A stretch of 33,460 nt of DNA. It comes from an uncultured Alphaproteobacteria bacterium. GTDB taxonomy: Bacteria; Pseudomonadota; Alphaproteobacteria; Rs-D84. Position 1 is the stretch's first letter; every line of letters begins with the position of its first letter. The position numbers and the translations under genes are program-made. Below are positions 1 to 8,338 of this stretch, in pieces. Location of the stretch: contig CALXLL010000003.1 in NCBI GenBank assembly GCA_944389185.1, forward strand, positions 76,754 through 110,213, written 5' to 3'. Below the pieces are notes generated by a model, which saw only the letters and a list, made by a program, of their open reading frames with translations, made no database searches and had not been told where the DNA came from.

Positions 1-2
1 GT

Positions 3-1397
3 GAAGAATTTGATATAAAGGCTCATATTGACCGTAAAAACGGTGCGATTTATGTAAAACGTTTGTTTGAAGTAATAGAATCTCCGGAAAGCAAGGGTGA
101 AGAATACGATCCTAACACTATGTTGACGGTGGCGCAGGCGAAAAAGTATGCAGAAAACCCACAGGTTGGTGACGTCGTAGAAGATCCTTTGCCAGAACCT
201 GAATTTGGTCGTATGGCGTTTCAAACGGCAAGACAGATTATGACGGCGCGTGTTCGTGACGCAGAAAAAGGCCGTCAGTATGAAGAATTCAAAGATAATA
301 TTGGTGATATCGTAAGCGGCGTCGTAAAACGTATAGAGTTCGGTAATGTATTCGTAGATATAAATGGTAAAGCAGAAGGTTATATAAAAGGAACAGAATT
401 AATACCTGGCGAACGTTTAGCTGTCGGTGATCGTGTTCGTGCTTTAATTATGGACGTTACGCGTTCTAATACAGGGCCACAGATTTTCTTAACAAGAACG
501 CATCCTATGTTTATGGAAAAGCTGTTTGTGCAAGAAGTTCCGGAAATATACGAAGGAGTTATCAAGATAAAATCTGTTGCGCGCGCACCTGGTTCACATG
601 CAAAGATTGCGGTTGAAACCCAAGATCCTTCTATTGATGCGGTTGGTATGACTGTCGGTATAAAAGGGACAAGAATTCAACCTGTTATTAACGAATGCCA
701 CGGTGAAAAGATAGACGTAATTTTATATTCTGAAGACCCGGCAGTATTTATAGTAAACGCTATGCAACCGGCAAAAGTTGCAAAGATAATAGTTGATGAA
801 GATACTCGTAGTGCGGCCGTTGTTGTGACGGAAGATCAGCAGTCTTTGGCCATTGGTCGTCGCGGTCAGAACGTTCGTTTGGCGACTCAATTAACAGGGT
901 GGAATATTGACGTAATGAGTGAAGTTGAAGAACAAGAACGTAGAGCAAAAGAGTTTAAAGAAAAAACAGAATTGTTTATAAAAGGTTTGGACGTTGATGA
1001 AATGATTGCTCATCTTTTGATTACAGAAGGTTTCAGGACGATAGAAGAAATTGCTTTTGTTGACAGGAAAGAGCTGGAAAGCATTGAAGGCTTTAATCCT
1101 GAATTAGCAACAGAACTGCAAAATCGTGCCAAGTCTTATTTGGAAAAGTTAGAGCAAGACTATAAAGACGAAGGTCATAAACTTGGTATGTCGGATGATT
1201 TGTTAAACTTTGACTTTATAAAGCGTCCTATTATAATGAAGCTGGGACAGGCAGGTATCAAATCATTGGAAGATTTGGCCGATTTATCATCGGACGAATT
1301 GATAGAAATACTTGGTGAAGATACAATGAGTCAACGTTTGGCCGGACGTGTTGTTATGAAAGCGCGTGAATTGGCATATGGTATAACGGAAGAATAA
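3..1397 (+). CDS. nusA: Transcription elongation/termination factor NusA (5' end outside window)
   Basis: NusA binds RNA polymerase and nascent RNA and modulates pausing, termination and antitermination. The reading frame is open from base 3, so the start and most of the N-terminal polymerase-binding domain lie off the left edge. The visible part shows the end of that domain, an S1 domain (about bases 275-510, with GDIVSGVVKRIEFGNVFVDI), then two KH domains. KH1 contains GIKGTRIQPVINE and KH2 contains AIGRRGQNVRLA. Two C-terminal helix-hairpin-helix repeats follow (about bases 970-1170 and 1195-1390), an arrangement common in proteobacterial NusA. infB follows after 68 bases. The ylxR gene that often lies between nusA and infB is absent. 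Identification is secure; only the start is unknown. Confidence 0.96.
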   Translation, partial: EEFDIKAHIDRKNGAIYVKRLFEVIESPESKGEEYDPNTMLTVAQAKKYAENPQVGDVVEDPLPEPEFGRMAFQTARQIMTARVRDAEKGRQYEEFKDNIGDIVSGVVKRIEFGNVFVDINGKAEGYIKGTELIPGERLAVGDRVRALIMDVTRSNTGPQIFLTRTHPMFMEKLFVQEVPEIYEGVIKIKSVARAPGSHAKIAVETQDPSIDAVGMTVGIKGTRIQPVINECHGEKIDVILYSEDPAVFIVNAMQPAKVAKIIVDEDTRSAAVVVTEDQQSLAIGRRGQNVRLATQLTGWNIDVMSEVEEQERRAKEFKEKTELFIKGLDVDEMIAHLLITEGFRTIEEIAFVDRKELESIEGFNPELATELQNRAKSYLEKLEQDYKDEGHKLGMSDDLLNFDFIKRPIIMKLGQAGIKSLEDLADLSSDELIEILGEDTMSQRLAGRVVMKARELAYGITEE

Positions 1398-1412
1398 TTA
1401 AAAAAAACGAAA

Positions 1413-1447
1413 CCGCAAAACTTCGTATAATTTTCGAAGTTTTGTGG
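1413..1447. promoter_or_regulatory. 13-bp hairpin between nusA and infB
   Basis: Bases 1413-1425 pair with 1435-1447 (13 pairs, one G-T) around a 9-base loop. An A-run (1400-1407) precedes it on the plus strand and no T-run follows. As a rho-independent terminator it would therefore work only on minus-strand transcripts, yet no minus-strand gene lies here. On the plus strand it could be an RNA processing or attenuation site between nusA and infB. The pairing is seen directly; the function is inferred. Confidence 0.45.
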
Positions 1448-1465
1448 TTAAATAAAGGCATAAAT

Positions 1466-3850
1466 ATGGCGACATTAACACTTGGTAAATCAGTAACAAT
1501 CGGGGCTGTGCAAAGCAAAAAGGGCGACGCTGTTTTTGTAGAGCGTCGTCGTCGTGTTGTTGCACCTGGAAGTAACGAATTGCGCGAAGAACCTGTTGCG
1601 CCGGCTGTTCAACACAATGCAGCTGACGAGAAATTAAGGGCAGTATTGGAAGCTGCAAAAGCGCGCGAAGAAGAACGTAAAAAACGTGAAGCCGAAGAAG
1701 AAGCAGCACGTATTGCACGTGAAGCTGAAATAGAGCGTGAATCCAGAGAATATCAGCATGTAAAAGAGCAACTGGCCGCAAAAGATACTGTTGAAGAAGT
1801 CAAGGAAGTTAAAGAAGAAAAGAAAAACTTTTCTGCGCCTAAAAAAGCAAACAATGGTCAATCTTATTCTAAGAACTCGAAAAATTATAGCGACGAAGAG
1901 GATATAAGACCAAATAAGTTTAACGGTCACAAAAAAGATTTTAAGAAAAGCGGTAAGATTTCAATTCATGATATTGTTATCGGTTCTGATGATGACGACG
2001 AAGAAATCGGTTTGCGCGGTGCCAATCGTCGTCGCAGTGAAGCTTCGTTAAAACGTTTTCGCGAAAAAGCCAAGGCAGTATTCAATGCACCGCAGAAGGT
2101 AGAGCGCGTTGTTAATCTTGGTGATACGATAACCGTTAAAGATTTAGCTGCTGCTATGGCAGAAAAAGTCGGTAACGTCATAAAGAAATTAATGGAAATG
2201 GGTATGATGGCGTCTCAGAATCAATCTATTGATGCTGATACTGCCGAATTGATTGCAAGCGAATTTGGGGCGAAAGTAAAACGCATAGAAGTCAAACCGT
2301 ATGCCGATATTCTTGAAAGACAACCAGACCCAGAACATTTACAACCCAGACCACCTGTTGTTACGGTCGTAGGACATGTAGATCATGGTAAGACATCTTT
2401 GTTGGATGCTTTTCGTAATGCGAATGTGGCGGCAAAAGAAGCCGGCGGAATTACGCAGCACATATCTTCTTATGAAGTAAAAACAAAGTCAGGTCATATA
2501 ATAACTTTCTTGGATACGCCCGGACACGAGACTTTTACAGCTATGCGTGCACGCGGTGCGCAGATGGCTGATATAGTAGTCTTGGTTGTTGCTGCAAACG
2601 ATTCTATTATGCCCCAGACCATAGAAGCAATTAATCATATTCGTGCGGCCAAGGTTCCTTTTATTGTGGCAATAAATAAGATTGATTTGCCAGAAGCAGA
2701 CCCGCAACGCGTGAAAGTAGATTTACTTCAGCAGGAAGTCCAGGTTGAAGATATGGGTGGTGACGTTCAGTGCGTTGAAATATCTGCTACGAAAAAAATC
2801 GGTTTGGATAAATTGGAAGAGGCTATTTTATTACAGGCCGAACTTATGGATTTAAAAGCCGACCCAGATATGCCGGCTGTGGCTTATGTTGTAGAATCAA
2901 AAATGGAAAAAGGTTTAGGTGCGGTTGCTACTGTATTAATGCGTCAGGGAACTTTGAAAATAGGGGATGTGTTCGTAGTTGGTGAAACATTCGGACGCGT
3001 TCGTGGTTTAATAAATTCGGCAGGTGAAAGAGTGAAGTTTGTTAAACCTGCACAACCGGCTGTAGTATTAGGCTTAGACGCTGTTCCAAATGCTGGTGAT
3101 GAACTTCGCGTTATGGAAACGGAAGCGCAGGCTCGTGAAGTGGCTGCATACAGAACGCAACAAGCAAAAGATAAAGCAAATGCGGTAAAACGTTCGTCCT
3201 TGGAAGACCTGTTTGCAAAGCGCGATGAAAATAAGAAATTGGTTTTACCGATTGTTTTACGTGCAGACGTGCAAGGAAGTGTAGAAGCTATTACTGATAT
3301 GCTGAAAAATATACAAACAGACAAAGTTGGCGTTGATGTATTATCGGCAGGCGTTGGGCAAATTACAGAAGGTGATATAAGATTGGCGGCTGCTTCTGGG
3401 GCTGTTATAATCGCGTTTAACGTTCGTGCAGACAGCGCAGTTCGTGATATGGCAAGAAATAGCGGCGTTGATATAAGATATCACAGCGTAGTGTATAGAA
3501 TTACAGAGGAAGTAAAAGATATATTATCCGGTAAACTTGCACCAGAAAGGAAAGAAAACTTTATTGGTTATGCGGATGTGATTGCTTTGTTTACTGTTGG
3601 CAAGGGCATTCGCGTTGCTGGTTGCCGTATGACCGAAGGCGTTATCAAAAAAGATGCTTTTGTTCGTTTGTTACGTAACAACGTTGTTATATACGACGGT
3701 AAAATCGGAGAACTTCGTCGTGAAAAGAATGAAGTTAAAGAAGTATCAGGTGGCGTAGAATTCGGTATGAGTTTTGATAAATATAACGACTTGAAAGAGG
3801 GTGATCGAGTAGAGTGTTATGAAGTAGAAGAAGTAAAAGCTCATATTTAA
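1466..3850 (+). CDS. infB: Translation initiation factor IF-2
   Basis: IF-2 is the GTPase that places initiator fMet-tRNA on the 30S subunit and drives subunit joining. ATG 1466 is chosen because AAAGG precedes it and the next residues ([12 protein letters not shown]) fit alphaproteobacterial IF-2; this gives 794 aa. A charged, repetitive region rich in Glu, Lys and Arg follows the N-terminus, then an IF2_N-type domain (about bases 2110-2270). The G domain carries GHVDHGKTS (G1), DTPGH (G3), NKID (G4) and SA (G5). The C-terminal half contains the usual beta-barrel and fMet-tRNA-binding regions. The gene closes with a strong terminator. rbfA and truB, the usual downstream partners, are not present. 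Confidence 0.97.
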   Translation: MATLTLGKSVTIGAVQSKKGDAVFVERRRRVVAPGSNELREEPVAPAVQHNAADEKLRAVLEAAKAREEERKKREAEEEAARIAREAEIERESREYQHVKEQLAAKDTVEEVKEVKEEKKNFSAPKKANNGQSYSKNSKNYSDEEDIRPNKFNGHKKDFKKSGKISIHDIVIGSDDDDEEIGLRGANRRRSEASLKRFREKAKAVFNAPQKVERVVNLGDTITVKDLAAAMAEKVGNVIKKLMEMGMMASQNQSIDADTAELIASEFGAKVKRIEVKPYADILERQPDPEHLQPRPPVVTVVGHVDHGKTSLLDAFRNANVAAKEAGGITQHISSYEVKTKSGHIITFLDTPGHETFTAMRARGAQMADIVVLVVAANDSIMPQTIEAINHIRAAKVPFIVAINKIDLPEADPQRVKVDLLQQEVQVEDMGGDVQCVEISATKKIGLDKLEEAILLQAELMDLKADPDMPAVAYVVESKMEKGLGAVATVLMRQGTLKIGDVFVVGETFGRVRGLINSAGERVKFVKPAQPAVVLGLDAVPNAGDELRVMETEAQAREVAAYRTQQAKDKANAVKRSSLEDLFAKRDENKKLVLPIVLRADVQGSVEAITDMLKNIQTDKVGVDVLSAGVGQITEGDIRLAAASGAVIIAFNVRADSAVRDMARNSGVDIRYHSVVYRITEEVKDILSGKLAPERKENFIGYADVIALFTVGKGIRVAGCRMTEGVIKKDAFVRLLRNNVVIYDGKIGELRREKNEVKEVSGGVEFGMSFDKYNDLKEGDRVECYEVEEVKAHI

Positions 3851-3854
3851 CGAA

Positions 3855-3885
3855 AAAAAACCGAGTAATATATACTCGGTTTTTT
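3855..3885. terminator. Bidirectional terminator between infB and der
   Basis: The stem CCGAGTA (3861-3867) pairs with TACTCGG (3873-3879). It is preceded by eight A and followed by six T, so it can terminate infB on the plus strand and der on the minus strand. The two genes converge here. A second perfect 9-bp hairpin (GATTGATAA with TTATCAATC, about 3917-3937) overlaps the end of der. Confidence 0.85.
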
Positions 3886-3931
3886 GTGAGGTTGAAGAAA
3901 ACAACAACCACAGACTGATTGATAAGTGTTA

Positions 3932-5257
3932 TCAATCAAATGGATTATCGTCTTTTTTGTATTCTATTACAATAGGCAGGTGTTCCCACTTTAAAGCTTC
4001 TGCCAGCCCACGACGTAAATATCTGGTGTAAGATTCAGGAATATCAGACGCACCGCCTACGTTTATAGTTATACGCATTGGGTGACGACCTGTTTGACGT
4101 GCGAACTTCACTTTCATAGGCCTTTTCAGACGTGACATAGGTGGTTGTCTTTGTTCTATCAGTTTTTCAATAATTCTGTTTATTAAACTGGTTGGAGCTT
4201 GTGAATTAGATATATCCCATTGTTCGTATATTCGTTTAAATAAGTTTTGAATACCTGTTCCCTTTTCAGCAGACACAGCAAGTATTAAAGGTTTTATAAT
4301 CTGATGGAAAGAGTTTGAAAATTGGTGCTTTAATTTTAATAATTTTTCATCACGTTCTGACGGGTCAACTAAATCCCATTTATTTAATGCCACACATAGT
4401 ATTTTGCCAGCATCATATACTTTCGATGCAATCCCCAAAGCTTGATTTTCTATGTTTTTAGTTGCGTCTACAACTAATACAACAACGTTAGCTTTGTCTA
4501 TTGCGTCTAAGGATTTTAAGGCGGATAAAGTTTCTACGTCATCTTTTACACCGGCTTTTCTGCGAAGACCGGCGGTATCCATTAAAATTATTTCTCGTCC
4601 ATAAAACTGTGTCGGTATTTTTACTGTATCCCTTGTTATACCTGGTTCGTCTTTCACTATTTGTCTTTGCTGCCCAAGAACTTTATTTACCAGCGTTGAT
4701 TTACCGACATTCGGTTGACCAAGAATAGCTATCTTTAATCTATCTTGGTCGTTTTCTGGTTCTGCTTCAGGTGCTTTATCAGCAATAGAATCTAAGAAAT
4801 CGTATATTTTATCAAAACCTTGTTTATGTTCGGCGGAAATTAAAACGGGTTCACCAAAACCAAGTTTATAAAAATCATGTATGTCAGACAGCTTTTTGTT
4901 CGATTCTGATTTATTTATAAGCAGTAATATCGGAGCTTTTGTTTTTCTACGAATAAATCTTGCCCAATTAATATCATCGTTCATTAAACCTGTTTTCCCG
5001 TCAACTACGAAAAGAACGGCGTCCGCTTCGGATATAGCTTTTATAGCCATATGTGTAGAATCTGCACTGATACCAGTTTTATTGTTTTCCAATCCTGCGG
5101 TATCAAACAGCTGATATCCCTTGTCTTTAATTGTTCCGGATATTACATCACGCGTAACACCAGGTCTGTCGTGAACCAAAGCGTCCCTTGTTCCTGTTAA
5201 TCCATTAAACAAGGTAGATTTTCCTGTATTTGGTCTTCCTGCTATTATTACTTTCAT
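3932..5257 (-). CDS. der: Ribosome biogenesis GTPase Der (EngA)
   Basis: Der is a double-GTPase needed for maturation of the 50S ribosomal subunit. The 441-aa protein has two tandem G domains and a C-terminal KH-like domain. G domain 1 has GRPNTGKS (7-14), DTAGL (52-56) and NKSE (115-118). G domain 2 has GQPNVGKS (180-187), DTAG (227-230) and NKWD. The KH-like domain is basic, with RQTGRHPMRITI. ATG 5257 has a weak GGA upstream and a TATAAT box at 5288-5283. In many proteobacteria der follows yfgM and bamB. Here those genes are upstream on the same strand, but a plus-strand gene separates bamB from der, so der has its own promoter. Confidence 0.97.
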   Translation of the reverse strand: MKVIIAGRPNTGKSTLFNGLTGTRDALVHDRPGVTRDVISGTIKDKGYQLFDTAGLENNKTGISADSTHMAIKAISEADAVLFVVDGKTGLMNDDINWARFIRRKTKAPILLLINKSESNKKLSDIHDFYKLGFGEPVLISAEHKQGFDKIYDFLDSIADKAPEAEPENDQDRLKIAILGQPNVGKSTLVNKVLGQQRQIVKDEPGITRDTVKIPTQFYGREIILMDTAGLRRKAGVKDDVETLSALKSLDAIDKANVVVLVVDATKNIENQALGIASKVYDAGKILCVALNKWDLVDPSERDEKLLKLKHQFSNSFHQIIKPLILAVSAEKGTGIQNLFKRIYEQWDISNSQAPTSLINRIIEKLIEQRQPPMSRLKRPMKVKFARQTGRHPMRITINVGGASDIPESYTRYLRRGLAEALKWEHLPIVIEYKKDDNPFD

Positions 5258-5324
5258 TGTTATTTTTCCGTTGATTTTTTTTTATTATAAAGCAAAATTA
5301 TAAATAATCAAATGGGGGTATAAA

Positions 5325-5921
5325 ATGAAGGAAAAAACAAAAAAAAGATTTGCATATCTTAAAGATTTATTGATTAACCCAAAGCGCTATTTTACGAAAA
5401 TCGTCGCTGATGGTAATATGGAAGAATCTATGTTAAAGGCTTTTTTATACGGTTTATTAGGTGGCGTTTTAGTTTTATTGTTGCGTTTAATCGGTGGTGC
5501 TACTATCACTATCAGTTCTGTATTTACGGCTATAATAATCGTTCCTGTGCTGGCAGTTGCATTGCTGTTCGTTATGGGTGGTTTATTAATGCTGGTTTCT
5601 GAAATTACTGGTGGTGAAAGAGATTGGGAAATTGCTATTAAAGGTTTGGCTTCAATATTCTTTATTTATCCGGTAATTTTGGTTTTAAATGCTTTGGCCT
5701 TTAACTGCACATCAATGTGGATTATAAGTTTGCTTGTAGACATTTACGTTTTGTTCTTATTTTATAATATATCTTTATATTGTATGCGCGGTAAGAAAAG
5801 TAATGTTATAATAGTTATTGCTATACTTGCTTTATTCCTAGCAACCGTATATGCAACTGATTATCGTATAGGTTGGTTTATGTTAAAGAATACAACTGCA
5901 ACGCTGGCGTGCTTGGTTTAA
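5325..5921 (+). CDS. Yip1-family-like integral membrane protein
   Basis: This 198-aa protein starts with a short basic cytoplasmic segment ending LINPKRYFTKI, typical of Yip1/YIPF-domain proteins. It then has about five hydrophobic segments (roughly residues 38-58, 62-90, 108-128, 130-152, 158-175). Bacterial Yip1-like proteins are poorly understood and no function is claimed. The start has a strong GGGGG ribosome-binding site at 5312-5316. The gene is alone on the plus strand, divergent from der and convergent with the bamB-like gene, and so sits inside what is usually a yfgM-bamB-der operon. Family assignment rests on the N-terminal motif and topology and is moderate. Confidence 0.7.
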   Translation: MKEKTKKRFAYLKDLLINPKRYFTKIVADGNMEESMLKAFLYGLLGGVLVLLLRLIGGATITISSVFTAIIIVPVLAVALLFVMGGLLMLVSEITGGERDWEIAIKGLASIFFIYPVILVLNALAFNCTSMWIISLLVDIYVLFLFYNISLYCMRGKKSNVIIVIAILALFLATVYATDYRIGWFMLKNTTATLACLV

Positions 5922-5939
5922 GATAAGGTTATATATAAA

Positions 5940-5965
5940 AAATCCCGCTATAAGCGGGGTTTTTA
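5940..5965. terminator. Terminator shared by Yip1-like and bamB-like genes
   Basis: CCCGC (5944-5948) pairs with GCGGG (5954-5958). An A-run precedes it and T-rich sequence follows (5960-5970). The two flanking genes converge, so the hairpin can serve both. Confidence 0.75.
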
Positions 5966-6697
5966 TTTTTCATCTAATACATTTCCAGTTACGGCATTTA
6001 TTTTCTGATTTCCGACCGAAATAACTGCGTCTGCATAAATTGGCGCGGTTTGTTCTTTTACTTTTGTTCTCCAAAAAACAGAGCCGTCCGTTGTTCTGAT
6101 AGCATATAAATAATCATCTGTTCCCACAACGAAAGCCGCTTTGTTAGTAATTATAAAAGGAAGTGCGGTTCCTATTTGTATGCACCATAGTTTTTTACCG
6201 TTGTTCGTGTTTAATTTACAAAAGGCGTCACCTAATCCACCGACATAAACAGATTTATTTATAATGGATATTGGTGCAACGATATCTAATATTGAAGACC
6301 CACCCGTAATAATACTGTTGCTGTATATATCTGCTGTCCAAACGACGTTTTTATTTGAAGTATCTATTTTTACCAATTCACCTGTTGTAAGACCCGCGTA
6401 TACATATTTACCGCTGCATACAGGTTTTTGGTCGCTTTTTACAAGGTTAGAGGTAGGGAAGCCAGAAAATATTTTTGTTTCACCTTTCCAAATTGTATTT
6501 GATGAATCTTGGGTATACGGACAGTTAGTTTTGGTTGTGCTTGGTATTTCATTTGTAAGTCCAGAAATATCTTGATTTAATAAATTGAAGCTTTGCGTGT
6601 CAAATATTGGTTCGCGAACGCCCGGTAATATAGGGTCATGCTTAGAACAAGCCCCAAGTAAAGCAAGACAACAAACTAAGCAAGATATTTTCTTCAT
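5963..6697 (-). CDS. BamB-like PQQ-repeat lipoprotein, short form
   Basis: The N-terminus has a lipoprotein signal with lipobox LLGAC (Cys17), followed by a LPG...EPIFD segment as in alphaproteobacterial BamB proteins. At least four PQQ-type beta-propeller blades follow, each with a VYVGG...LNTxxGKxLW pattern. BamB is the scaffold lipoprotein of the outer-membrane beta-barrel assembly machine. At 244 aa this copy is clearly shorter than the eight-bladed BamB (usually nearer 380-450 aa), so about half the propeller is missing. It ends cleanly at a terminator with no frameshifted remnant beyond. It lies 9 bases after the yfgM-like gene, which supports a BAM-related role. It could instead be a degenerate or specialised PQQ lipoprotein. 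Confidence 0.75.
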   Translation of the reverse strand: MKKISCLVCCLALLGACSKHDPILPGVREPIFDTQSFNLLNQDISGLTNEIPSTTKTNCPYTQDSSNTIWKGETKIFSGFPTSNLVKSDQKPVCSGKYVYAGLTTGELVKIDTSNKNVVWTADIYSNSIITGGSSILDIVAPISIINKSVYVGGLGDAFCKLNTNNGKKLWCIQIGTALPFIITNKAAFVVGTDDYLYAIRTTDGSVFWRTKVKEQTAPIYADAVISVGNQKINAVTGNVLDEK

Positions 6698-6706
6698 GCC
6701 AGCCCC

Positions 6707-7357
6707 TTATTTTAAAAGCTGTGCACTTGCAGAAATTGTAGCAGGTGCTTGTTTGTCAGTTAAAATGACGTCCAGCCATTTATTAGCGTTTTCTGAATCG
6801 CCCACGCTAAGATATTTTTGTGCGACAACCAAGCGACTAAGATAATAAAAGGGTGATTTTTTAGTATCTAAGTCTGATAAGTAGTCTTCAACTTCTTGTG
6901 GGGTCATATCGTCACCTTGTATATTTACAATGTGTAATTTAGCCAAATCACGAAAATCTTTAGAATTACCTTCATTTGCAAGTTTTTCTAATTTAGCGAT
7001 ATCTTTTTCAAGGATATAAGATTGGAATAAAGCCAAATCAGCAGTTGCACCAGAAGAGTTATCGGCCAGTCTTTCTAAGGCCTTGGCATCCATATTTTCA
7101 ACGGCTGTTTCATAATTCACGGCTGTTGCAAGCTTATTAGATTTATAAGTTTGAACGCCGATTTGAATACCAGTGACAATTATAAGAATGACCAAAGCAC
7201 CGGCAATTAAATGTCTGGAATATTTCTTTATAAAAGCCTGAGTTTTTTCGTTATTAACTTCTTCCCAAACTTCGCGGTATAGAGCGTCTTCTGCGTATTC
7301 TTCGCGAGTCTTTTTCTTAATTTTCAAATCTTTATTTCTTTCAAGAATAGATGCCAT
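6707..7357 (-). CDS. YfgM-like TPR-fold inner-membrane protein
   Basis: The 216-aa protein has a charged cytoplasmic N-terminus, one transmembrane helix (about 49-69) and an alpha-helical periplasmic domain of the YfgM/TPR_21 kind. YfgM proteins associate with the Sec translocon and periplasmic chaperones. The AGGAGA ribosome-binding site and the 9-base gap to the bamB-like gene mark the first gene of a two-gene minus-strand operon, divergent from rpoH. The position next to bamB and near der agrees with the conserved yfgM-bamB-der order. The sequence is diverged, so part of the assignment rests on context. Confidence 0.8.
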   Translation of the reverse strand: MASILERNKDLKIKKKTREEYAEDALYREVWEEVNNEKTQAFIKKYSRHLIAGALVILIIVTGIQIGVQTYKSNKLATAVNYETAVENMDAKALERLADNSSGATADLALFQSYILEKDIAKLEKLANEGNSKDFRDLAKLHIVNIQGDDMTPQEVEDYLSDLDTKKSPFYYLSRLVVAQKYLSVGDSENANKWLDVILTDKQAPATISASAQLLK

Positions 7358-7404
7358 AGAAAAGTCTCCTATTTTTATAAGGTATCTTGATAAATGATAA
7401 TTTA

Positions 7405-7413
7405 TGGTATACT
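7405..7413 (+). promoter_or_regulatory. Extended -10 promoter of rpoH
   Basis: TGG-TATACT (7405-7413) is an extended -10 element. A possible -35 TTGATA (7387-7392) is 15 bases upstream. Transcription would start near 7420, leaving only about three bases before ATG 7423, and no ribosome-binding site is visible. Confidence 0.5.
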
Positions 7414-7422
7414 ATAAAAGTT

Positions 7423-8331
7423 ATGAAAAAGCAAATCAAGAACGCATTACCGATTCCTGCAAGTCAAAGCTTAGTTGCTGCCCGTGGGGTCAGTGATGAA
7501 TCTAGTCTTGCGCAATATATACAAACAATACAAAAGTTTCCTGTTTTAACCGCAGAAGAAGAATACGAATATGCAACCAAGTGGGTAAAGGAAAAGGACG
7601 AAAAGTCTGCGGAAAAGCTGATTGTCAGTCATTTAAGAATGGTTGTTTCTGTTGCTTATGATTTTCGTAATTATGGTATACCTGTTGCAGATTTGATTGC
7701 CAGCGGTAATATGGGATTAATGGAAGCTTTGCAAAAGTTTGATCCTGAAAAAGGTTTTAGATTTTCTACTTACGCTATGTTCTGGGTAAAGGCCGAGATT
7801 TATGAAACGATTTTAAATAATTGGTCTTTGGTAAAAATTGGAAGCTCGGCAAATCAGAAAAGGGTGTTTTTTAATTTATCTAAGGCAAGACGCGCTTTGG
7901 GTATAATGGATAATAATCTTTCTGAAGAACAGACAAAGCAAATTGCTGATTATTTAAAAGTTCCAGAAACAGACGTTAAAAGGATGGCGACCAGGATAAC
8001 TGCTCGAGATGTATCGTTAAACGCACCTGCCCACCAAAGCGATGATAATAAAGATGTTCTGTCTAACTTATCGGACGATAAAACTGGAATAGAAGAGTTT
8101 GCAGAGCAGAAAGAGTTTAGAAAGAAGGGTTTTGATATGTTAAGACGTCATCTTGCAAGTCTTCCGGATAGAGACCGAGAGATTTTATATGCAAGAAGAC
8201 TAACTGAACCTGCGGCAACGCTTGAATCTTTATCAAAGAAATATGGGATATCGCGCGAAAGAGTAAGGCAGATAGAAGAGCGGGCCTTTAATAAATTGCG
8301 TGATGCTATGTTAAAAGAAACCGAAGGGTAA
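7423..8331 (+). CDS. rpoH: RNA polymerase sigma-32 (heat-shock) factor RpoH
   Basis: This 302-aa group-3 sigma factor directs RNA polymerase to heat-shock promoters. Region 2 contains DLIASGNMGLMEALQKFDPE and FSTYAMFWVKAEI (about 90-127). The RpoH box is recognisable as NQKRVFFNLSKARR (about 144-157), which separates RpoH from RpoD. Region 4 carries the helix-turn-helix YGISRERVRQIEERAFNKL. ATG 7423 is chosen over an upstream in-frame TTG (7387), because the TTG lies in the promoter and adds an uncharacteristic tail. The -10 box ends ten bases before this ATG, so the mRNA may be almost leaderless. A porin gene follows after seven bases. Confidence 0.95.
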   Translation: MKKQIKNALPIPASQSLVAARGVSDESSLAQYIQTIQKFPVLTAEEEYEYATKWVKEKDEKSAEKLIVSHLRMVVSVAYDFRNYGIPVADLIASGNMGLMEALQKFDPEKGFRFSTYAMFWVKAEIYETILNNWSLVKIGSSANQKRVFFNLSKARRALGIMDNNLSEEQTKQIADYLKVPETDVKRMATRITARDVSLNAPAHQSDDNKDVLSNLSDDKTGIEEFAEQKEFRKKGFDMLRRHLASLPDRDREILYARRLTEPAATLESLSKKYGISRERVRQIEERAFNKLRDAMLKETEG

Positions 8332-8338
8332 TTTCATA

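Noticed and set aside
7387-7422. In-frame TTG that would extend RpoH by 12 residues
   Set aside because: It lies in the predicted promoter, lacks a ribosome-binding site and adds non-conserved residues; ATG 7423 starts a normal RpoH.
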